Positions 1 to 9,155 are shown, counted from the stretch's first letter. The stretch: DNA of 64,000 nucleotides from Bacillus sp. CH140a_4T (GCF_008923725.1 NZ_WBPF01000016.1:310001-374000); one strand, 5' to 3'. The notes: a model not told the origin generated them from the letters alone. Numbers and translations are program-made.

Positions 1-4
1 AATA

Positions 5-2818
5 ATGAAATGGAATCAGTTGCTTCGTAAAGAGTTTACTGCAATTATAAAAAGCAAAAAAATATTAATTCCAATTATCGCGGTTCTATTCGTACCAATT
101 TTATATGCAGGTATGTTTTTATGGGCCTTTTGGGATCCGTATAAACAGTTAGATGATTTACCAGTGGCGGTAGTCAATTTAGATAAAGGTGCAGTATTTG
201 ATGGGAAACCAATTGAGGTCGGAAAAGGGCTCGTTGATAATTTAAAAGATAATACAAGTTTCAAATGGGAATTTGTAAGTGAAAAAGAAGCAAAAAAAGG
301 AATGGAAGGTAGAAAGTATTACATGTTAGTACGCATTCCAGGTGACTTCTCAAGTAACGCTACAACGTTATTAAAAGATGATCCAAAACCATTAAACTTA
401 GAATATATTCCAAACGAAAGCTTAAACTTCTTATCTTCACAAATTGGTGGAACAGCCATTGAAAAAATTAAAGGTGAAGTATCAAGTACGTTAACGAAAA
501 CATATGCAGAGAAAATGTTTGATTCTATTCAAGACGTCTCAAAAGGATTAGCAGATGGGGCAGAAGGAGCAAGTAAACTACACGACGGATCAAGTGAGCT
601 GCATGATGGTTCAAGTAAAGTGACGGATGGCCTTCATACACTTCAAGGGAAGTCTGGAGAGATGAAGAATGGAGTTCAGAAATTAGCAGATGGATCTAAT
701 AAATTAATAGATGGATCAGGAAAAGTGACAGCAGGTTTAAATACGCTAAATAGCAAAACAGGTGAAATGCAGATAGGTATCGGGAAATTAGTAGACGGAT
801 CTGGCAAAGTAACGAACGGTTTAAATACGTTAAATAGTAAAACGGGTGAGATGCAGACAGGTATCGGAAAATTAATAGATGGCTCCGGAAAAGTAACAGA
901 CGGTTTAAATACGTTAAATAGCAAAACGGGTGAAATGCAAAAAGGAATTGGTGAATTACATGATGGATCTGAGAAAGTGACCGGTGGTTTGAACAAATTA
1001 GTAAGTAAATCCGGTGAATTACAAACAGGAACAACTGACCTATCAAATGGTATGGAAAAACTTGCTGAAGGGCAAAGTCAATTAGAAAAATGGTCTCAAG
1101 AAATTCAAAAGGGATTGCAAGAGTTAAATAGTAACGTACAAAAGTCTGCTGCAGCGTTAGAGGAAATGCAGTCAAAAGGCCCTTCTATATTGAATACAGT
1201 AAATGAAAAAATAGATGGTGCTGGGGCGAATGTAAATCAGTTAAATGAACTTACGCAATCAACAGCAGGAGATGCAAAAAATGCAGCGCAAGATGTAGCG
1301 AATTTACAAAAGCAAATTGAAAGTTTACCAAAAGAATACCAAGATCAGTTACAGCCATTTATAACAAGTGCTGTAAAAAGTACAGCGACAGTTCAGCAAA
1401 AAACTGCTGGAGTAGCGGGTGGAACAAATAAATTAAATGAAGAAGTAAAACAATTAAAAGGTGAAATAAATCAAAAAACAGGTGATGGGCAAAGCAAACT
1501 ACCAAATCCAGCAGAATTAAAATCTTTAACTGTTGGTATTGATCAATTATCCAGTGAACAAAAAGGGTTTGTTAAAAAATTTCAAGGGTTTGGTGCGCAG
1601 TTAAATACTGCTAAAGAAGGCGCAAATAAATTTAAAAACGAATCCGGTCAATTAATTGATGCGATAAATCAATTAGCAGATGGTTCGCGTAAAGTAACAG
1701 GCGGCTTAGACACATTATCTGCAGGAGCAAATCAAATGGCAGGTGGAGTAAATCAATTAGCAGATGGTTCGGGTAAAGTAACAGGCGGTTTAGGAACATT
1801 ATCTGCAGGAGCAAACCAAATGGCAGGTGGAGTAAATCAATTAGCAGATGGTTCGGGTAAAGTAACAGGCGGTTTAGGAACATTATCTGTAGGAGCAAAT
1901 CAAATGGCAGGTGGAGTAAATCAATTAGCAGATGGATCCAGTCAAGTAACAACTGGCTTAGGTAATCTAAATGGTGGTCTAAATAAAATGTCAACTGGCT
2001 CAACCCAGCTAATCGACGGCGTAAATAAACTAGCAGACGGATCTGGTAAAGTAACAGATGGTCTCGTAAAAGTAAATGATGGTTCAGGTGAACTGGCTGA
2101 GAAACTTGGCGAAGGGGCAGAGAAAACTGGTGAAGTAAAAGGGACGGATAAAACGTATGATATGTTTGCAAGTCCTGTAAAAGTGAAGACGGAGAAAATG
2201 GCGGAAGTTCCTAACTATGGAACTGGATTTACACCGTATTTCTTATCACTCGGTTTATTTGTTGGAGCATTACTACTATCAATTGTATATCCATTACGTG
2301 ATACAGTTGGTGTTCCGAAATCAGGATTTAGTTGGTTTATTAGTAAGTTCGGCGTATTACTATCAGTCGGTATTATTCAAGCGATTGTAGCAGATGTTAT
2401 ATTGCTATTCGGATTAGGTGTAGAAGTACAAAGTATTCCGTATTTCATACTCTTTAGCATCGTTACAAGTTTAGCGTTTATCGCATTAATTCAATGTTTA
2501 GTAACAGCATTTGGTGATGCAGGGCGTTTCATCGCCATCATCACATTAATTATTCAGCTTACAACAAGTGCTGGAACATTCCCACTAGAATTGATTCCGA
2601 AGTTTTTACAACCATTCAATGCTTGGTTGCCGATGACATACTCTGTATCAGGATTGAAAGCAGTCGTATCAAGTGGAGACTTTGACTTCATGTGGCAAAA
2701 CGTAGGAATACTCATGATTTTCATCGTTGTGTTATCACTTGGAACAATCGCATCCTTAACTTGGATGCACAAACGACAATTTAGAAATATTGCGGAAAAT
2801 CAATCGATTGAAGCGTAG
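5..2818 (+). CDS. yhgE: YhgE/Pip family membrane protein
   Basis: A 937-residue envelope protein. One membrane segment lies near residues 20-40, followed by an extracytoplasmic region of about 690 residues, then several hydrophobic segments from about 735 to 930 that resemble an ABC-2-type permease. This is the architecture of the YhgE/Pip family, which includes the phage-infection protein Pip, the SPP1 receptor YueB and EsaA-like secretion proteins. The outer region holds two blocks of 28-residue repeats, about residues 230-340 and 555-650, with recurring LADGSGKVTGGL and LNTLNSK motifs. The start at position 5 is the first ATG in view; its ribosome site is outside the window. The family is clear, but the cellular role in this organism is not known from sequence. 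Confidence 0.85.
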   Translation: MKWNQLLRKEFTAIIKSKKILIPIIAVLFVPILYAGMFLWAFWDPYKQLDDLPVAVVNLDKGAVFDGKPIEVGKGLVDNLKDNTSFKWEFVSEKEAKKGMEGRKYYMLVRIPGDFSSNATTLLKDDPKPLNLEYIPNESLNFLSSQIGGTAIEKIKGEVSSTLTKTYAEKMFDSIQDVSKGLADGAEGASKLHDGSSELHDGSSKVTDGLHTLQGKSGEMKNGVQKLADGSNKLIDGSGKVTAGLNTLNSKTGEMQIGIGKLVDGSGKVTNGLNTLNSKTGEMQTGIGKLIDGSGKVTDGLNTLNSKTGEMQKGIGELHDGSEKVTGGLNKLVSKSGELQTGTTDLSNGMEKLAEGQSQLEKWSQEIQKGLQELNSNVQKSAAALEEMQSKGPSILNTVNEKIDGAGANVNQLNELTQSTAGDAKNAAQDVANLQKQIESLPKEYQDQLQPFITSAVKSTATVQQKTAGVAGGTNKLNEEVKQLKGEINQKTGDGQSKLPNPAELKSLTVGIDQLSSEQKGFVKKFQGFGAQLNTAKEGANKFKNESGQLIDAINQLADGSRKVTGGLDTLSAGANQMAGGVNQLADGSGKVTGGLGTLSAGANQMAGGVNQLADGSGKVTGGLGTLSVGANQMAGGVNQLADGSSQVTTGLGNLNGGLNKMSTGSTQLIDGVNKLADGSGKVTDGLVKVNDGSGELAEKLGEGAEKTGEVKGTDKTYDMFASPVKVKTEKMAEVPNYGTGFTPYFLSLGLFVGALLLSIVYPLRDTVGVPKSGFSWFISKFGVLLSVGIIQAIVADVILLFGLGVEVQSIPYFILFSIVTSLAFIALIQCLVTAFGDAGRFIAIITLIIQLTTSAGTFPLELIPKFLQPFNAWLPMTYSVSGLKAVVSSGDFDFMWQNVGILMIFIVVLSLGTIASLTWMHKRQFRNIAENQSIEA

Positions 2819-2820
2819 AA

Positions 2821-2846
2821 AAAAGCACCTTTCCGGTGCTTTTTTA
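2821..2846 (+). terminator. Rho-independent terminator after yhgE
   Basis: AAAAGCACC and GGTGCTTTT pair around a five-base loop and are followed by a T run, directly after the yhgE stop codon. Confidence 0.85.
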
Positions 2847-2962
2847 TTTTAATGTAGGGGGTCTTTTCTGTAGTTTATATATAAACTTTTTTAAAAGCTA
2901 TAGAGACGAAAGAAAAGGAATTACAACAATTTACAGAGAAAACTAGATATAGAGGAGTTGAT

Positions 2963-3178
2963 ATGATGAAAGGAAATCGTACTTACTATTTTATCTTGTA
3001 TCCACTAATCTTCTTTCTTGTTTTCATCCTTTCACCTATCTTATTTCACAAAGAGGAATATACAAGTATGAAAGATACATTAGGAATACTGCTATTCTAC
3101 TATGTGTTAATTAGCGGGTATTACCTTATGGATGTTGTAAGTGAAAGAATGAAGAAAAATAATAAGGACAAACAATAA
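2963..3178 (+). CDS. Small two-segment membrane protein, unknown function
   Basis: A 71-residue protein with two hydrophobic segments, about residues 7-27 and 38-57, and a basic, lysine-rich tail. A GAGGAG ribosome site lies 5-8 bases upstream; two adjacent ATG codons could each be the start. It stands between yhgE and a DUF2087-type gene in the same direction. I do not recognise the family. Confidence 0.6.
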   Translation: MMKGNRTYYFILYPLIFFLVFILSPILFHKEEYTSMKDTLGILLFYYVLISGYYLMDVVSERMKKNNKDKQ

Positions 3179-3214
3179 AGTTGTATTATTTAAAAAACGA
3201 TGGAGGATAACAAA

Positions 3215-3520
3215 ATGACCGAAAATGAAATGAAATTCAGAGATACGACGATTCGTAACTTTTTCGATAAAGAGGATCGCCTAAAATCGATTCCAGGTCA
3301 AAAGAAGAAAAACCTAGTATTGTTGGAGCATTTAATTAGCAAATTAAACGCTGAAAATCAGTACACGGAAAAAGAAATGAATACTTTTATAAAGCAGTAT
3401 CACGATGATTTTTGTACGATTAGACGTGAGTTTATTGTGCACGGGTTTATGGATCGAGAGGATAATATGTATCATGTAAACGGGAGAGAAGTGTGGACGA
3501 AGTGGGAGGAGTTAAAATAA
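3215..3520 (+). CDS. DUF2087-type protein
   Basis: A 101-residue soluble protein rich in charged residues. The section around FFDKEDRLKSIPGQKKKN and the later TIRREFIVHGFMDRED stretch match the pattern of DUF2087 proteins, which often sit as a C-terminal domain behind a winged-helix in regulators. Only that domain is present here. The ATG at 3215 is preferred over the one at 3200, because the ribosome site GGAGG lies inside the longer version and is 8 bases from 3215. No biochemical role is known to me. Confidence 0.65.
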   Translation: MTENEMKFRDTTIRNFFDKEDRLKSIPGQKKKNLVLLEHLISKLNAENQYTEKEMNTFIKQYHDDFCTIRREFIVHGFMDREDNMYHVNGREVWTKWEELK

Positions 3521-3591
3521 TGAATTAGCGAAGAATCCTCACGTTATCTATCTTTCTTTGTAGTTTTTAGAAAAAGGTATGAGGTGATTCA

Positions 3592-4101
3592 GTGATACGA
3601 TTAGCAAAAGAGGTTGATGCAGAATCCATTATGAATATTAGAAAAGAAATTATATTATCGGAAACTACTACAAAGTTTTTTATAGTATCTCCAAATAAAT
3701 TGCCAAATGATATTGATGCAGAAAAAGATAAGATACGGAAAAGCAATGAAACAGGGAATCTTTATATAGTTTATGAAGTAGATAGTAAGGTCGTTGGCTT
3801 TTTACTTTTCAATCGCTACGAACTAGAACGTCTACGGCATGCAGGTACAATGGGAATGGGGATTAGAGAGGCGTACTGTAATCAAGGCATTGGTACAAAA
3901 CTAATTGAATTTCTTATTAGCTGGGCTAAAGGGCAGAAAGGTTTAGAGAAAATTTGCTTAGGCGTAGTTTCTATTAATGATAGGGCGATTAAGGTATACA
4001 AACGTATGGGATTTGTAGAAGAAGGAAGACAAAGAAAGCAAATAAAGTATGAAGATGGATCATATGGAGATGACGTATTGATGGGTTTTTACATTGAATG
4101 A
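3592..4101 (+). CDS. GNAT family N-acetyltransferase
   Basis: A 169-residue protein with the GNAT fold. The acetyl-CoA-binding region around residues 90-110 reads GIREAYCNQGIGTKLIEF, with the Q-x-x-G-x-G/A pattern. The later VVSINDRAIKVYKRMGFVEEG stretch is the usual final strand-helix of the family. It starts at a GTG behind AGGTGA. The acceptor substrate cannot be told; it is not obviously RimI or RimJ. It is followed by a strong hairpin terminator. Confidence 0.8.
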   Translation: MIRLAKEVDAESIMNIRKEIILSETTTKFFIVSPNKLPNDIDAEKDKIRKSNETGNLYIVYEVDSKVVGFLLFNRYELERLRHAGTMGMGIREAYCNQGIGTKLIEFLISWAKGQKGLEKICLGVVSINDRAIKVYKRMGFVEEGRQRKQIKYEDGSYGDDVLMGFYIE

Positions 4102-4172
4102 AATAAAGGAGTTTTCTATTGATAGAAAGTGGGATTTTATGAGTAATTGTATAGTCGGTGCATATTGTAGTG

Positions 4173-4203
4173 AAGAGACTGCCAATATTGGCAGTCTCTT
4201 TTT
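4173..4203. terminator. Bidirectional terminator between convergent genes
   Basis: AAGAGACTGCC and GGCAGTCTCTT form a near-perfect stem with T-rich flanks. It separates the acetyltransferase gene (+) from the DinB-like gene (-). Confidence 0.85.
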
Positions 4204-4220
4204 AGTGGAAATATTAACAC

Positions 4221-4721
4221 TTAGCAAACCTTAAGTTCCAATCGTTCTTTCTGACGAAGATGATGTGCAAAATGCATAGAAATAAGCTGGAACCATTCTG
4301 CTGCATGTAAGTAACCAAGCCCAGGATGTTCGACTTTACAATCACTTGGGATAGAAGAAAGTGTTGGCTCAATGTCTTTAACAATTGTAATTAATTCTAG
4401 AAGCTGTTTCTGTACGTCTTCTTTATTAGCTGGGTTTTCAGGCGTATATTCAGGATGATCTGGTAATTTGATTTTTATGTCTGGGAAAGCGCCGATTATA
4501 TATACCTTTTCTCCTATATCCGTTTTTTTATTAGCTGCAGAAGGCACCGCAGTGCTACATTTCGCGATTGCATCTAATTGCATGCGTGTAGCTGAAACTA
4601 AATGATTATACATTTGACCGAGAGACCATTCCTCACTAGAAGGCTTCATCCTAAATTGTTCTATAGAGTACTTTTCTAATTCCTCTATGTAGTACGTTGC
4701 TAACTCTTCAAATTTCTTCAT
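4221..4721 (-). CDS. DinB-family protein
   Basis: A 166-residue helical protein of the DinB/YfiT-like four-helix-bundle superfamily. The putative metal-binding histidines are in QMYNHL (about residue 40) and in the C-terminal MHFAHHLRQKERL (about residues 150-155). Members include thiol-dependent S-transferases and damage-induced proteins; the substrate is unknown here. It lies just downstream of a broken WYL-type regulator on the same strand, which may once have controlled it (inference). Confidence 0.75.
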   Translation of the reverse strand: MKKFEELATYYIEELEKYSIEQFRMKPSSEEWSLGQMYNHLVSATRMQLDAIAKCSTAVPSAANKKTDIGEKVYIIGAFPDIKIKLPDHPEYTPENPANKEDVQKQLLELITIVKDIEPTLSSIPSDCKVEHPGLGYLHAAEWFQLISMHFAHHLRQKERLELKVC

Positions 4722-4805
4722 ATCATTAACTCCTTTTTATGAAAATGTATTTGTTAATACCTACTATAAAAGAGGGATACTGACAACATTATGTCAGTAG
4801 TGAAA

Positions 4806-5709
4806 TTAAAGTTTTAACATTTTTTTTGCTTCATCAAGGATTTTCTCAGAAAGAATTTTTGGCTCAAGTACTTGCACTTGGCTTCCCCAGCTCAATACCC
4901 ATTGAAACACTTCATCTATGTTTCTTGATTTCAAAAAGACGTGAAAACCATTATTTCTATGCTCGTACGAATCTATAAAGAAGTATCGTGATTCAATAAT
5001 TTTATGTGCAATATGGGCTGGGAATAATAAATGAATCATCACAGTACGGTTGCTTTCAGGCTGATATTCTTGCAAAGAAAAGTCTTCGGGTTTTGTAAAG
5101 AATTCTTGTTCTTGCTGTAGTTCATCCATTCGATCTAAGCGGAAATTACGTATTTGTTTTCGAAGTAAACAATGGGAAACGATATACCAAATTCCTGAAA
5201 TATTGACTAAACCGTAAGGATGCACGGTCCGTTTTATTTTTGTAGCCTCTCTTGGTTTACGATAAGAAAAAGAGATAGCCTGTTCTTTTTGGATAGATTC
5301 TTGCAATAGGAGAAGTTGATTTTCTAGTTTTTCTTGTTCAGATTGCTGATATGAAAATATAGGAGAAAGGAAACGAAAAGTTCCTAGTAATTCCCGGGCT
5401 TTCTTTTGCTGATCGTGCATGTACAGAAAAAGAGGAAGTGAAGGTTTTCTCGATATAATCACCCCCTAATAAAAGAGTAACAGCCTCTTCAGGCTTAAGT
5501 TGAATGGGTGGTAAGAAATAACCATCCATTAATGAATAGCCGTGGCCGGGCATGGCGAAAAGTGGGACGCCAGATTCACTAAGTGCATCCATGTCTCGAT
5601 AAATCGTTCTTATATTTGTCTCAAATTTTTCCGCTAAGCTTTGGGCTGTAACAGTTTGTCTTCTTTGTAATTCAATTAATATAGCTAATAAACGATCCGT
5701 CCGATTCAT
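4806..5709 (-). pseudogene. Frameshifted YafY-like HTH/WYL transcriptional regulator
   Basis: Two overlapping reading frames together make one WYL-type regulator. The first (5709 down to about 5405) encodes the N-terminal HTH of the HTH_11/DeoR-like kind, with the AQSLAEKFETNIRTIYRDMD motif. The second (about 5412 down to 4806) encodes the WYL domain and C-terminal part. They meet in an A-rich stretch near 5398-5412, where HARSAKE in one frame should continue as KARELLGTF in the other; a one-base change in an A run restores the frame. Either the gene is broken in this strain or the base call is wrong. As read, the product is a 123-residue HTH fragment without the effector-sensing half. Confidence 0.75.
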
Positions 5710-5837
5710 GAAATATCTCCCTTTATCTTTAATAAATATGCCTACTGTAAACTTCTAAAAGCAGTATAAATCCTCCTCCCATTAACAGACTTTTTCCTAT
5801 GTATAATATTAATATAGTAAAATCATAACAACCCATA

Positions 5838-5886
5838 TTGCAGTTTCCAATAATATACTATATAATCAATTTAAGAAAACGTTTTC
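5838..5886 (+). promoter_or_regulatory. Promoter and palindromic operator of the LacI-type gene
   Basis: TTGCAG (5838-5843), 17 bases, then TATAAT (5861-5866). A perfect 12-bp palindrome GAAAACGTTTTC (5875-5886) lies over the expected transcription start. LacI-family regulators bind such CG-centred palindromes, so self-repression is likely. The sequence also fits a CcpA cre site at 13 of 14 positions. Confidence 0.75.
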
Positions 5887-5906
5887 ATGCAAAGGGGGAG
5901 AATTTC

Positions 5907-6923
5907 GTGTCGACTATAGAGGACGTGGCGAAATTAGCGGGGTTATCAAGGACAACGGTTTCTAGGGTGATTAATAATCATCCATATGTTTCAGATGAGA
6001 AGAAAAAAAGGGTTCAATTAGCAATGAAGCATTTAGGCTTCGTTCCTAATTCTGCGGCGAGAAGGCTTCGTAAACAAAAGACGGAAACAATTGCGGTGCT
6101 AGTTCCAAGGATTACAAATCCTTTCTTCAGTAGATTTATCGAAGCAATCGAGATTGCTGCTTCTGAACATAAATATAAACTGATTATTTGTCAAACAAGA
6201 TATTTACCAGAAAAAGAGATGGAGTATTTACAATTATTATCTACGAAACAAGTAGATGGGATTATTCTATGTTCACTAGAAAATCCGTGGGAAGATGTAG
6301 AGCCATACTTACAGCACGGTCCAATCGTGTTATGTAATGAATATATTGAGGAAGCAAATGTTCCGACAGTGAAGTTTGATCATGCGCAAGGAGCATACAT
6401 AGCTGCTAAGCATGTGTTAGAACAAGGATATCGTAATCTTATTTTTTGTCGTGGTAACGAAACCAAAGTGGTTAGCCAGCAGCGAAAAATGGGCTTTTTA
6501 CGTGCCATAACAGAGAAGAGCCGTCAAGTAGAAGCGATCGATTTTCTTGAAAACGCTTTCTCTTGGGATGATGGTAAGAGAATATTCCATGAAGTATTAA
6601 AGGACAAAAAAAATCCTACCGCGATTTTGGCAGGAGGCGACGAGGTTGCAGCTGGAATCATTTCAGAGGCGAAACGCCATGACTGGAGCATTCCAGATGA
6701 TCTCGCTGTTATCGGTTTTGATAATCAAATATTATCACAGATTACAGAGCCAGGTATTACGACAATTGAACAGCCAATCGATGAGATGGCTAGAAAAGTT
6801 GTCGACCTGATGATGGATAAAATCCATACGAAAAATTATCGACAAAAAGAATTGTATGAGTTTGAACTGGAGCTCTTGGTGAAAGGTTCAACGATGAAGA
6901 AGGATACGATGTTATTAGCCTAG
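5907..6923 (+). CDS. LacI-family transcriptional regulator (DegA-like)
   Basis: A 338-residue repressor-type protein. The N-terminal HTH reads TIEDVAKLAGLSRTTVSRVI, followed by the hinge helix (NSAARRLRKQKT), then a periplasmic-binding-protein-like effector domain. The last part has the family pattern DLAVIGFDNQ ... ITTIEQP. The GTG at 5907 is chosen because AAAGGGGGAG lies 6 bases upstream and the HTH begins right after it; an upstream TTG at 5838 falls inside the promoter. The effector and target genes are unknown. No sugar-uptake genes are adjacent, so it may act at a distance or mainly on itself. Confidence 0.9.
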   Translation: MSTIEDVAKLAGLSRTTVSRVINNHPYVSDEKKKRVQLAMKHLGFVPNSAARRLRKQKTETIAVLVPRITNPFFSRFIEAIEIAASEHKYKLIICQTRYLPEKEMEYLQLLSTKQVDGIILCSLENPWEDVEPYLQHGPIVLCNEYIEEANVPTVKFDHAQGAYIAAKHVLEQGYRNLIFCRGNETKVVSQQRKMGFLRAITEKSRQVEAIDFLENAFSWDDGKRIFHEVLKDKKNPTAILAGGDEVAAGIISEAKRHDWSIPDDLAVIGFDNQILSQITEPGITTIEQPIDEMARKVVDLMMDKIHTKNYRQKELYEFELELLVKGSTMKKDTMLLA

Positions 6924-6948
6924 TAGACTATGTCTGCTAGGTTTTTTT
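6919..6948 (+). terminator. Terminator after the LacI-type gene
   Basis: CCTAGTAGA and TCTGCTAGG pair around a short loop and are followed by seven T residues. The stem includes the stop codon. Confidence 0.75.
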
Positions 6949-6962
6949 ATGTTCACAAACTA

Positions 6963-7091
6963 CTATTCTTCGTGAACGCAGTCATCACATTTGTTATGGT
7001 ATGCTTCGTGCTGCTCATCAATTTCTTTCCCGCAGTGCGCGCAAGTTTTCGTCGGTAAATTTCTGAAAAACTCCATTGGTTGATCGATCAT
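6963..7091 (-). CDS. yhfH: YhfH-like small zinc-ribbon protein
   Basis: A 42-residue protein with two Cys pairs, CAHCGKE and CDDC, in a zinc-ribbon arrangement. The start at 7091 follows GGAGG by 7 bases; a longer version to 7154 has no ribosome site. Size, motif and position next to yhfI and lplJ match B. subtilis yhfH. Function is unknown. Confidence 0.75.
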   Translation of the reverse strand: MIDQPMEFFRNLPTKTCAHCGKEIDEQHEAYHNKCDDCVHEE

Positions 7092-7271
7092 GTCAATCCC
7101 TCCATTTCCATTTCTTACTATCATTGTATTAGTACAAAAAACAAAAGTCAACAACTGTTTTATAACAAAAATGAAAATTAATGAAAAAGTTTAGGAAATG
7201 GATTATAGTTAACAATGTAGGATGTAAGTGAAACATGCATTCCTACTCGGTTTTAGAAAGGATGGATACAT

Positions 7272-8006
7272 ATGAAAATGACTGTTGTCGGCTTTTGGGG
7301 CGGCTTTCCAGAAGCGGGAGAAGCAACGTCGGGGTATTTGTTTGAACACGATGGTTTTCGTTTACTTGTAGACTGTGGTAGTGGTGTATTAGCACAGCTC
7401 CAAAAATATATAACCCCCTCTGATATAGATGCAGTTGTACTTTCGCATTATCATCACGATCATGTTGCAGACATTGGGGTATTGCAATATGCGAGATTAA
7501 TTACGAGTGCGACAACAAGGCAACTACCGGAATTACCAATATACGGTCATCTGTTTGACGAGAATGGATTCCATTCTTTAACGCATGAACCGCATACGAA
7601 AGGAATTGCGTACAACCCAGAAGAAACACTTCAAGTTGGACCGTTCTCCATTTCATTCTTAAAAACTGTTCATCCTGTTACATGTTTTGCGATGCGTATT
7701 ACAGCTGGTAGTGACGCTGTAGTATATAGCGCTGATTCCAGTTATATTCCTGAATTAATTCCATTCACAAAAGATGCTGATCTTTTCATTTGTGAGTGTA
7801 ATATGTATGCACATCAAGAGGCTGCAAAAGCAGGGCATATGAATAGTACAGAAGTGGCAAGTATTGCGAAAGATGCGAATGTAAAAGAACTTTTATTAAC
7901 GCACTTACCGCATACAGGAAACCCATCTGATTTAGTAGAAGAAGCAAAACAAATTTTCAGTGGCCACATTACGCTAGCGCATAGTGGTTACATCTGGAAC
8001 TCATGA
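7272..8006 (+). CDS. yhfI: Metallo-beta-lactamase-fold hydrolase YhfI
   Basis: A 244-residue MBL-fold protein. The metal-binding motif HYHHDH is at residues 59-64, with later ligands in KTVHPVTCFAMRI, VVYSADSSY and LLLTHLPHTG. It is closest in type to the short RNase Z-like/YhfI hydrolases without a separate RNA-binding exosite, and the substrate is unknown. It ends 9 bases before lplJ on the same strand, so the two are probably cotranscribed, as in B. subtilis. Confidence 0.85.
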   Translation: MKMTVVGFWGGFPEAGEATSGYLFEHDGFRLLVDCGSGVLAQLQKYITPSDIDAVVLSHYHHDHVADIGVLQYARLITSATTRQLPELPIYGHLFDENGFHSLTHEPHTKGIAYNPEETLQVGPFSISFLKTVHPVTCFAMRITAGSDAVVYSADSSYIPELIPFTKDADLFICECNMYAHQEAAKAGHMNSTEVASIAKDANVKELLLTHLPHTGNPSDLVEEAKQIFSGHITLAHSGYIWNS

Positions 8007-8015
8007 GGTGATACG

Positions 8016-9005
8016 ATGTTATTTATTGATAATAAAGGGATTACAGATCCTAGAATAAACTTAGCGATTGAAGAATATTGTGTGAAGAATTTAGATATTA
8101 ATGAAACATATTTACTGTTCTACATTAACGAACCTTCCATTATCATTGGTAAAAACCAAAACACAGTAGAAGAAATTAATGCAGATTACGTAAAAGAACA
8201 AGGTATTCATGTCGTTCGACGTCTATCAGGCGGAGGCGCAGTATATCACGATTTAGGAAACTTAAACTTCAGCTTTATTACGAAAGATGATGGAGATAGT
8301 TTCAGCAACTTCAAAAAATTCACAGAGCCTGTAACGAAAGCGCTTGGCAAATTAGGTGTAAATGCAGAATTAAGTGGTCGTAACGACATTTTAGCTGAAG
8401 GTAGAAAAATTTCAGGTAACGCGCAGTTCTCAACGAAAGGTCGTATGTTCAGTCACGGTACGTTACTATTTGACTCTGAAATCGATCACGTCGTATCAGC
8501 GTTAAAAGTAAAAATGGATAAGATCCAATCAAAAGGAATCAAATCAATCCGTAGCCGCGTTGCGAACATTACAGAGTTCTTAAACGAAAAAATGACGACA
8601 GAAGAGTTTAGACAACTTCTTCTAGAAACAATTTTCGAAGGGGAAACAGAAATTCCAACGTATGAATTAACAGAAAATGATTGGAAAGAAATCCATAAAC
8701 TTTCTGAAGAACGTTACCAAAATTGGGACTGGAACTACGGAAAATCTCCGAAGTTCAACTTACAACATTCACACCGCTTCCCAGTTGGACAAGTTGACGT
8801 TCGTCTTGAAGTGAAAAAAGGAACAGTAACAGAATGTAAAATTTACGGTGATTTCTTCGGTTCACTAGATGTGCATGACATTGAAGAGCGTCTAACAGGT
8901 GTACAATTTGATAAAGATGCATTTACTGCAGCTTTAGAAGGCGTAGATATCGCGCGTTACTTCGGTAATATTACAACAGAAGATTTCTTACATTTATTCT
9001 TCTAA
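8016..9005 (+). CDS. lplJ: Lipoate-protein ligase
   Basis: A 329-residue lipoate-protein ligase A. It activates free lipoate with ATP and attaches it to the lipoyl domains of 2-oxoacid dehydrogenases or GcvH in the cytoplasm. The lipoate-binding loop RRLSGGGAVYHDLGNLNF is at about residues 69-86, and the active-site region GNAQFSTKGRMFSHGTLLF at about 135-153. The C-terminal accessory domain is present, so length is normal. It follows yhfI closely and ends at a strong terminator. Confidence 0.92.
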   Translation: MLFIDNKGITDPRINLAIEEYCVKNLDINETYLLFYINEPSIIIGKNQNTVEEINADYVKEQGIHVVRRLSGGGAVYHDLGNLNFSFITKDDGDSFSNFKKFTEPVTKALGKLGVNAELSGRNDILAEGRKISGNAQFSTKGRMFSHGTLLFDSEIDHVVSALKVKMDKIQSKGIKSIRSRVANITEFLNEKMTTEEFRQLLLETIFEGETEIPTYELTENDWKEIHKLSEERYQNWDWNYGKSPKFNLQHSHRFPVGQVDVRLEVKKGTVTECKIYGDFFGSLDVHDIEERLTGVQFDKDAFTAALEGVDIARYFGNITTEDFLHLFF

Positions 9006-9013
9006 AAATAAGG

Positions 9014-9046
9014 GAGGTTGCCGTAACGGGCAGCCTCTTTTTTTTT
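9014..9046 (+). terminator. Terminator after lplJ
   Basis: GAGGTTGCC and GGCAGCCTC pair (one G-U) around five bases and are followed by nine T residues. Confidence 0.85.
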
Positions 9047-9062
9047 GCGTAGATTGTCACGT

Positions 9063-9155
9063 TTTGTCGGTAAGTCGATATATTTTAAAAATTGCTGATA
9101 TAAGTTGAGTTACGGTCGATAAATTCGGAAAATCGCTGATATAATTTCATATACC
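9063..9155 (+). repeat. GATATA iteron repeat, copy 1
   Basis: The leader TTGTCGGTAAGTC is followed by GATATA-type units starting at 9077, 9097, 9118 (degenerate GATAAA) and 9138, so the period is 20-21 bp. The block ends in GATATAATTTCATATACC. It sits just after the lplJ terminator. Three related copies lie at about 20474, 35300 and 58507. Confidence 0.85.

Noticed and set aside
696-1175. Long reading frames opposite yhgE (also 676-996 and 1632-2171)
   Set aside because: They are shadows created by the tandem repeats of yhgE on the other strand, with repetitive Leu-rich text and no ribosome site.
5838-5906. Upstream TTG start for the LacI-type regulator
   Set aside because: The TTG is within the -35 box; the HTH starts right after the GTG at 5907, which has an excellent ribosome site.
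9063-9155. GATATA iteron blocks as CRISPR arrays or replication iterons
   Set aside because: The units are contiguous without unique spacers, and no cas genes or replication genes are near them.
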